DNA from: an uncultured Oribacterium sp.
Lineage (GTDB): Bacteria; Bacillota; Clostridia; Lachnospirales; Lachnospiraceae
Assembly: GCA_934279105.1 (NCBI GenBank)
Contig: CAKQWR010000054.1
Span: forward strand, 1-11,294
Reading direction: 5' to 3'
Length of the DNA stretch: 11,294 bases
Positions 6,830-11,294 of the stretch are shown here, piece after piece. A model generated the notes under the pieces. That model saw only the letters and a program-made list of their open reading frames with translations. It had not been told where the DNA came from and did no database searches. Numbering within the stretch: position 1 is the stretch's first letter; every line of letters starts with the position of its first letter. A program made the translations under genes and the position numbers.

Positions 6830-9661
6830 TCAATCTTCATCAAGTGTTATAATCTCGAGATCCGGATCTACAGAATCCAGATTCCATGCAGTCTCATCGC
6901 TTTCATCCGCCGGCGTCTCTGCATCGAGGCCTTCTTCCGGCTCTACACTGATTTCTTCCGGCTCTTCCGCCAGTGTATCCTCATCAGCCTCTTCTTCCGG
7001 CGCTACGTCGATTTCCTCAGCAGCCTCCGGTAATGTTGTTTCATCGGCAACTCCTTCCGGCTTTACAACAATTTCTGCAGATGTCTCCGGTAGTGTCCCT
7101 TCCTCGGCCTCTCCTTCCGGCTTAACGCAGGCATCCTCTGCAGTCTCCGAAAAAGCCTTTTTATCAAGCGTTTGTTTTACGTGCGTACGCAACAGGCCAT
7201 AACGGCGTGTGAACAGCCAGATAGCAAGCAGGAGTACGAGACTCAGCGCCGTGATGATACCGCCGATCGTGAGTCCCTGCGGCATAAAACGCAGCTCGAC
7301 CGTATGCGTGCCCGGTGTCAGTTCGATTCCGATAAAGGTATCTTTCACTTCGGTAATGTCCGTCTCGACGCCATCCACAAAGGCCTTCCAGCCCGGATCA
7401 TACGGGATACTCGTCATCATCATGCCGCCGTTCTCCGTCGTCATCGTACCGCCCAGCTTCGTATCCTTCCAGCTCGTCAGCTCCAGGCCCTCGTTCTGCA
7501 GCACATCCTGCACCTCGCGAAGCGCATTGTAATCAAAACGATATACATCGGCCGAAACGCTCTGCCCTTCCGTTTTACTATGGAGCGTTACCGTTTCACC
7601 CGCTTCCAGATACCCAAGCTCCAGAAAGAATCCTCGGTCAACATTGTTGAAGTTCTTTTCTGTATATCCGTAGCTTGCATTGACCTGTTTCACAAGCGCA
7701 TTGCTTACATAGGCATAGTACTCACCTGCCTGATCCGCCGTAAACGTATAGTCTGCACCATAAAACTCGCCCAGCACACTGATCAGTACCGGATCACAGC
7801 CCAGCGCTTCACACAGGCTGTTCTGCGCAAGTGCCGGCGTACCAGCATTGACGCTCCACGCATCCAGCGCTTCTTCTGAAAGCATATAGCCTGCCGGCAG
7901 TGAAAAATCCGTCTCATAGATGCTGGTCGTTCCGGAGCCTGCGACATAGCTGAGCCCTGTTTCGCCCGGTGCCTGCGGTTCCTCTGAATAGATGCCGTAT
8001 TTTACAGACATCAACATATTCATCAGCGGCGTGGAGCCAGTGATGGAGTAAGCGTTGGTGGAGGCTTCCATGCCCATACGCTTGAAGAAATCCGAGCAGT
8101 GGGCATAGGCGGTTGACGAAAAGAGAGAAACACTTGGAAAGTTCATCCATGCACCATCGTCCTTCGTCTTCCGTGTGACCTTTTCGAAACGGTAGAAGCC
8201 ATCATCATCGCTTCGAATCTCCTGTACCAGCTTTTCTACATCCTTGTTATCACTGACATATGCAGTTCTCGATGTGGTCGTCACGGAAGTCACCGCCATA
8301 TTCAGCGTGGCTTCCACAGAAATAACCACCAGCATGCCGATGGCGGTATAACGTCGCGAGAGCCGGTTCACCTTATCTGTATACAGGAAATAGTAATACA
8401 GAAGCACAAACAGTGCGGTGAGATAAAACACACTGAAGTGAATCGCATCATCCGTCACGACCTTCTGCGCGATCAGACAAAACGCGATGGCCATCCCGAA
8501 GGAAGCATTGACCTCCCGTACGGAGCTGGCATCCCGATGGATAAAGGCTTCATAGCAGAGCACGAGGATAAGGAAAATATATATGAAACTCTGACGACAT
8601 GGAAGTGAATTTGGGTAATGGAAGCCATGCCATATGAAATTCAGGATGTTCACACTGAAACTAAGGTAAAAGAACACCAGCAGAAAACCATGCACGACCT
8701 TTTCGCGAATCGAGATTTTACGATTCATAAAATACAGCGGAAGCAAAAGGAAAACGATCCCACCGGCATAAATGTTCGGCCAGTGATCAAGCCCCTGCTC
8801 GGTCTCAACGAACGGCATATGCCGTGCAAACATATCGATGATGGCGAAATACTGCGTAGCGGTCTGTGGAAAATTGAAATCACTCGATGCCGTCATCTGT
8901 AGTGCGAAGATTTCCGGCAGCAGTGTCACCGCCGCGAGGCCACCTGCAATCAGTGAATAAATGGCGAAACGAAAAATACGAATGCCGACCTCGCGTGGAT
9001 TTTTCATCCCCTCCAGTACATTCAGACAGATAAAATAAATGACCATAAAAATGCAGGTCATAATGGAAATATAGTAATTCGAAAGGATGGAAAGTCCGAG
9101 CGTAATCACATAGAGCATGCCACTCTCACCACGCACGAGTTTCTCCAGTCCCAGCATGATCAGCGGAAAAAGGACGATACAGTCAAGCCACATAAGGTTC
9201 CAGCTGTAAGCGGAAATGTACCCGGACATCGCATACAGAATCGCGATGAAGCAGCATCCGTACATCCTCTTCGGGAAACGGCACCGAAGATAATAGCACA
9301 TCGAAACGCCGGCGAGTCCGATCTTCACCACGATCATATACGTCATGAATTCGAGAATCAAGCCCTTCGGGCAGAGAATCAGAAGCCAGTTCAGCGGGCT
9401 CGCCAGATAGTATGCATACAGCGCACTGAAATTAATGCCGAGGCCGACATCCCAGCTGTACAGCAACGAACCACCGGTACGGAGTTTATGGTGAAACTCA
9501 GAAAAAAACGGTGCATACTGATGATACATATCCGTGCGCAGAAACGTTTCCTGTCCAAATGGAAAAATCCCACGGAAAATGAAAATCAGAATCATCGCCA
9601 TAACCGGTATGATAAACGATATGAGATAGGCTTTTCGGCCCTGCTGTGTGCACTTTGTCAT
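6830..9661 (-). CDS. YfhO-family polytopic membrane protein (GT-C-like glycosyltransferase)
   Basis: A 943-residue membrane protein. The first transmembrane segment (about 11-30) is followed by LRTDMYHQYAPFF (41-53) and YSWDVGLGINFSA (68-80), then many hydrophobic segments up to about residue 460, including GFHYPNSLPCRQSF (346-359). This layout is typical of YfhO proteins, which have a GT-C-like fold. A large predicted extracytoplasmic region (about 461-796) follows, then a last membrane segment (about 797-816) with RR after it, placing the C-terminus in the cytoplasm. In Bacillus and Listeria, YfhO proteins attach sugars from a lipid carrier to wall or lipoteichoic polymers together with a GT2 enzyme and a GtrA-type flippase. 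The substrate here is unknown. AAGGAG, inside the end of the GtrA-like gene, lies 9 bases before the ATG. The tail carries four acidic tandem repeats, which is unusual. Confidence 0.88.
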   Translation of the reverse strand: MTKCTQQGRKAYLISFIIPVMAMILIFIFRGIFPFGQETFLRTDMYHQYAPFFSEFHHKLRTGGSLLYSWDVGLGINFSALYAYYLASPLNWLLILCPKGLILEFMTYMIVVKIGLAGVSMCYYLRCRFPKRMYGCCFIAILYAMSGYISAYSWNLMWLDCIVLFPLIMLGLEKLVRGESGMLYVITLGLSILSNYYISIMTCIFMVIYFICLNVLEGMKNPREVGIRIFRFAIYSLIAGGLAAVTLLPEIFALQMTASSDFNFPQTATQYFAIIDMFARHMPFVETEQGLDHWPNIYAGGIVFLLLPLYFMNRKISIREKVVHGFLLVFFYLSFSVNILNFIWHGFHYPNSLPCRQSFIYIFLILVLCYEAFIHRDASSVREVNASFGMAIAFCLIAQKVVTDDAIHFSVFYLTALFVLLYYYFLYTDKVNRLSRRYTAIGMLVVISVEATLNMAVTSVTTTSRTAYVSDNKDVEKLVQEIRSDDDGFYRFEKVTRKTKDDGAWMNFPSVSLFSSTAYAHCSDFFKRMGMEASTNAYSITGSTPLMNMLMSVKYGIYSEEPQAPGETGLSYVAGSGTTSIYETDFSLPAGYMLSEEALDAWSVNAGTPALAQNSLCEALGCDPVLISVLGEFYGADYTFTADQAGEYYAYVSNALVKQVNASYGYTEKNFNNVDRGFFLELGYLEAGETVTLHSKTEGQSVSADVYRFDYNALREVQDVLQNEGLELTSWKDTKLGGTMTTENGGMMMTSIPYDPGWKAFVDGVETDITEVKDTFIGIELTPGTHTVELRFMPQGLTIGGIITALSLVLLLAIWLFTRRYGLLRTHVKQTLDKKAFSETAEDACVKPEGEAEEGTLPETSAEIVVKPEGVADETTLPEAAEEIDVAPEEEADEDTLAEEPEEISVEPEEGLDAETPADESDETAWNLDSVDPDLEIITLDED
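6887..7126 (-). repeat. Four 60-bp coding tandem repeats (acidic tail of the YfhO-like protein)
   Basis: Residues 846-925 consist of four 20-residue units in register. Each starts VKPEG, VKPEG, VAPEE or VEPEE and runs through a TLPE/TLAE-like centre to an EEI-like end. A partial fifth copy (AFSETAEDAC) precedes them. At the DNA level the units are diverged 60-bp repeats. The tail is strongly acidic and proline-rich, with no predicted membrane segment, so it is probably disordered and cytoplasmic. Confidence 0.85.
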
Positions 9662-9667
9662 CTTGCT

Positions 9668-10093
9668 CTACTCCTTCGCTTTTCCAAAAACGAGAAACTT
9701 ACTGAAAACATAATTCAGGACCGTCACCACAACCTGCACGAGCAGCTTTGCGATTTTATCATTCATATAAAGCAGCGTAACGGATACAAACATAATCAGC
9801 ATATCGAGGAGCAGTGTACCCACACGTGCCATGTAAAAGCGCACAGCCTCTTCTCGAATCTGTGTGCTGTGGCTCTCAAATACAAATTTCCGGCTTGCGA
9901 AATATGCAAATGTAACCGCGGCGATCCACGAGAGAATATTTGCAAGCTGAAGCAAAATCGGATTCGTCGGATCCAGAATCGTCAGTACCAGCCCATAATA
10001 CACGCCGAGGCTCACCACCGTCGTAAGTACTCCGACCATCAGATAACGTATGATTTCCTTATAACGTATATATAAAGTATATAAGCATTTCAT
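9668..10093 (-). CDS. GtrA-family four-helix membrane protein, probable lipid-linked sugar flippase
   Basis: A 141-residue protein with four hydrophobic helices (about 17-39, 48-68, 86-109, 115-137) and the family-typical closing motif LNYVFSKFLVFGK. The SRKFVF after helix 2 is also characteristic. GtrA/GtcA proteins are thought to move undecaprenyl-phosphate-linked sugars across the membrane for glycosylation of wall polymers or surface glycans. GGGGAG 6 bases before the ATG supports the start. Its stop is 6 bases before the YfhO-like start, whose ribosome binding site overlaps the gtrA-like 3' end, so the two are co-translated and very likely act together. It is the first gene of the predicted gtrA-like / yfhO-like / argH operon. 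The sugar handled cannot be read from sequence. Confidence 0.9.
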   Translation of the reverse strand: MKCLYTLYIRYKEIIRYLMVGVLTTVVSLGVYYGLVLTILDPTNPILLQLANILSWIAAVTFAYFASRKFVFESHSTQIREEAVRFYMARVGTLLLDMLIMFVSVTLLYMNDKIAKLLVQVVVTVLNYVFSKFLVFGKAKE

Positions 10094-10458
10094 TTTAAAC
10101 TCCCCTGCGCCCGGCTGCTACAGAAAAGCACATCTATTCTACAGCTTTTCCATCCCTGTATGTATACAATGCAGCACTCGCCAATACGGTAGAGTATACA
10201 AAAATCCAGTATTCTTAGCAAGAAGCTTGCCGTTTCTATCCTGCGATCTCGTTACCGTTCCGATGTGGGCCAGATGGCAGCTCTATAGATTGTGCAAAAT
10301 TGACTTTCGGAAAATCCATTTTTGATGTAAACTTATTGTAATATGTGGTTAACTGAAGAATGCCGGGCTCCGGTGTTCATGGCACGCGCAAGTCTTATAA
10401 ATTGCGTCTCATTCGCGTGAAAGGACGAATGGCAAGAATTTGAAAAGAAGGAGGACTT
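10094..10458. other. Divergent intergenic region between the gtrA-like and CarD-like genes
   Basis: These 365 bases hold no credible gene. The left part carries the promoter of the gtrA-like operon. For the CarD-like gene I see TTGACT (10300-10305) without a good -10 at proper spacing, plus possible -10 hexamers TGTAAT (10337-10342) and TATAAA (10396-10401) without convincing -35 partners, so its promoter is unresolved. Just upstream of its ribosome binding site the leader can fold: CATTCG (10410-10415) pairs with CGAATG (10426-10431), and TTGC (10402-10405) with GCAA (10432-10435). Confidence 0.5.
10193..10221 (-). promoter_or_regulatory. Sigma-70/A-type promoter for the gtrA-like operon
   Basis: On the minus strand TTGCTA (10221-10216) and TATACT (10198-10193) are spaced 17 bases apart, matching consensus at 4/6 and 5/6 positions. 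Transcription would start near 10186, leaving a leader of about 90 bases. The -35 overlaps a small palindrome, GCAAG-AAG-CTTGC (10218-10230), which could be an operator. No ARG-box-like site is obvious here. Confidence 0.6.
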
Positions 10459-10977
10459 ATGTTTTTTCAGCCAGGTGAATATGTCATTTACGGATGTAAG
10501 GGTGTTCACAGAATAATGGATCGAGTGATGCTGGCAATGGACAGTACGGCCAGCGAAAAGGAGTATTACGTTATGCAACCATGCGGAAAGACGGATGGTT
10601 CCGTATATGCGCCGGTGGATGCAGAAAAAACGAATATGCGTCGTATCATGACGCGCGAAGAAGCCGAGCAGCTGCTTCGTACAGCCCCCACTATACAGCT
10701 TCTGGATTTCCATAATCGGAAACTGCTCGAGGAGGCCTGCAAGGAGTGCATCCGAAGCTGTGATCCGGAAGAACTCATGCGTGTCATCCGAACCCTGTAC
10801 ATACGGAAACAGGAACGTCTCCGTCAGGGAAAGAAAATGACGCTGACCGACATTCATTATATGGAACAGGCTGAAAACATATTATACATGGAGCTCTCCA
10901 TCATCTTTGATCGACCGAAGGATGAGATCCCGGCCTTTATCCAGGAGACCATCGACCAGACGCTTCAGAACGCATGA
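10459..10977 (+). CDS. CarD/CdnL-like transcription regulator
   Basis: A 172-residue cytoplasmic protein. The N-terminal part (about 1-65), opening FFQPGEYVIYGCKGVHRI and continuing through a KEYYVMQPCG strand, fits the CarD_CdnL_TRCF domain. That Tudor-like fold contacts the RNA polymerase beta subunit. The rest (about 66-165) is helical and charged, as in CarD/CdnL proteins whose C-terminal domain touches promoter DNA near the -10 region. Such proteins stabilise open complexes at many promoters, often of ribosomal and growth genes. AAGGAGG lies 4 bases before the ATG, a strong site. It is divergent from the gtrA-like operon and followed by a long palindrome, so it appears to be a single-gene unit. 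A more specialised paralogue with a narrower target set is possible. Confidence 0.85.
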   Translation: MFFQPGEYVIYGCKGVHRIMDRVMLAMDSTASEKEYYVMQPCGKTDGSVYAPVDAEKTNMRRIMTREEAEQLLRTAPTIQLLDFHNRKLLEEACKECIRSCDPEELMRVIRTLYIRKQERLRQGKKMTLTDIHYMEQAENILYMELSIIFDRPKDEIPAFIQETIDQTLQNA

Positions 10978-11012
10978 GTCGAAGACGCGTAGAGCGCTCG
11001 CGGTCCTGCGCA

Positions 11013-11294
11013 CCGATAGTTCAAAAGTTGACGCAGACAAGAAATCCCACGAGGGCGGCGATGCATGACGTCTGACACGAGAGCTGTAAAATCAAATCGG
11101 ACCATTTAGAATCACTTGGAAATTTTTTCCTTAGCACCTCCTGCAACGCGGAGTTTTTATCAAAAAAACTCCGCGATTGCAGGAGGCCTAGTGATTCTTC
11201 ATGGTCCGATTTATGATTTTACCACCGAGTGACAAATCGTCATGCAACGCCGCCGCTCGTGGGATTCCTTATCCGCATCGGATTTTGAATACGG
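11013..11294. repeat. Long imperfect inverted repeat (palindromic element), open at the window end
   Basis: The 282 bases after the CarD-like gene fold back on themselves along almost their whole length. Paired blocks, left with right, are TTCAAAA (11020-11026) with TTTTGAA; AATCCCACGAG (11043-11053) with CTCGTGGGATT; TGCATGACG (11062-11070) with CGTCATGCA; TAAAATC and AAATCGGACCAT (11087-11105) with ATGGTCCGATTT and GATTTTA (11201-11221); AGAATCACT with AGTGATTCT; and a central 22-bp hairpin. The left arm has an extra small hairpin, GGAAA-TTT-TTTCC (11118-11130), absent from the right arm. It contains no credible gene. It resembles a MITE-like or intergenic palindromic repeat, or a large structured RNA; I recognise no named family. 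The right end may continue past the window. Confidence 0.85.
11137..11186. terminator. Central hairpin of the palindrome, possible terminator
   Basis: CCTCCTGCAA, CGCGGAG and TTTTT (11137-11158) pair with AAAAA, CTCCGCG and TTGCAGGAGG (11164-11186) around a 5-base loop, with one bulged A (11176). That is 22 pairs. No T run follows the stem directly, so it is not a standard terminator, although such a stem would impede polymerase. It forms the tip of the larger palindrome. Confidence 0.5.

Noticed and set aside
6681..7202. Ser-rich + strand frame resembling a repetitive surface protein
   Set aside because: It is the mirror image of the acidic repeat tail of the YfhO-like gene; Glu-rich codons read antisense give Ser-rich protein. 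The minus-strand frame is continuous with the membrane protein.
10333..10857. 174-codon minus-strand frame opposite the CarD-like gene
   Set aside because: The + strand frame has a CarD-type N-terminus and a strong ribosome binding site; the minus frame has no recognisable features.
10969..11109. 46-codon minus-strand frame inside the left arm of the palindrome
   Set aside because: The nearby AGGAGG is too far from the ATG, the frame runs across the arm into the end of the CarD-like gene, and the translation looks random.

Overview
The window looks like chromosomal DNA from a Bacillota anaerobe, most likely a clostridial (Lachnospiraceae-type) organism. The reasons are strong GGAG-type ribosome binding sites before nearly every gene, an argJ-argB-argD order, a short CarD/CdnL-like regulator, and a YfhO-type polytopic membrane protein beside a GtrA-type protein. 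Base composition is roughly balanced by eye. The taxonomic call is inference from gene content. I see no transposase, CRISPR array, tRNA or rRNA.

Layout. Bases 3-89 are the last 28 codons of an unidentified + strand gene, closed by a probably bidirectional terminator (104-133). From 213 to 6800 the minus strand carries five arginine-biosynthesis genes. Read in the direction of transcription they are argH (6800-5442), then argG (5094-3832), argJ (3688-2453), argB (2451-1567) and argD (1454-213). Between argB and argD there is also a 23-codon cysteine-rich reading frame (1545-1474) with its own ribosome binding site. argG and argJ each follow a -10-like hexamer directly abutted by a palindrome resembling an ArgR/AhrC 'ARG box', and the argG leader has two more such palindromes. 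argH is set apart: a terminator separates it from argG, and it lies 29 bases behind a large YfhO-like membrane gene (9661-6830). That gene follows a GtrA-family gene (10093-9668) by 6 bases, so a gtrA-like / yfhO-like / argH operon is likely, driven from a promoter near 10193-10221.

On the other side of a 365-base divergent intergenic region, a CarD/CdnL-like regulator (10459-10977) is read on the + strand. It is followed by a striking imperfect palindrome of at least 282 bases (11013 to the window end) that no gene explains.

How it fits together. ArgJ, ArgB and ArgD, together with an ArgC that is not in this window, make ornithine through acetylated intermediates. ArgG and ArgH convert citrulline to arginine. 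ArgF/carbamoyl-phosphate genes are also absent here. The GtrA-like and YfhO-like proteins match two of the three parts of known cell-envelope polymer glycosylation systems (GT2 enzyme, GtrA-type flippase, YfhO-type extracytoplasmic transferase). The GT2 partner is not in the window.

The items most worth a second look are the long palindrome after the CarD-like gene, the cysteine-rich mini-gene in the arg operon, the four-unit acidic repeat tail on the YfhO-like protein, and the shared promoter/operator layout of argG and argJ.
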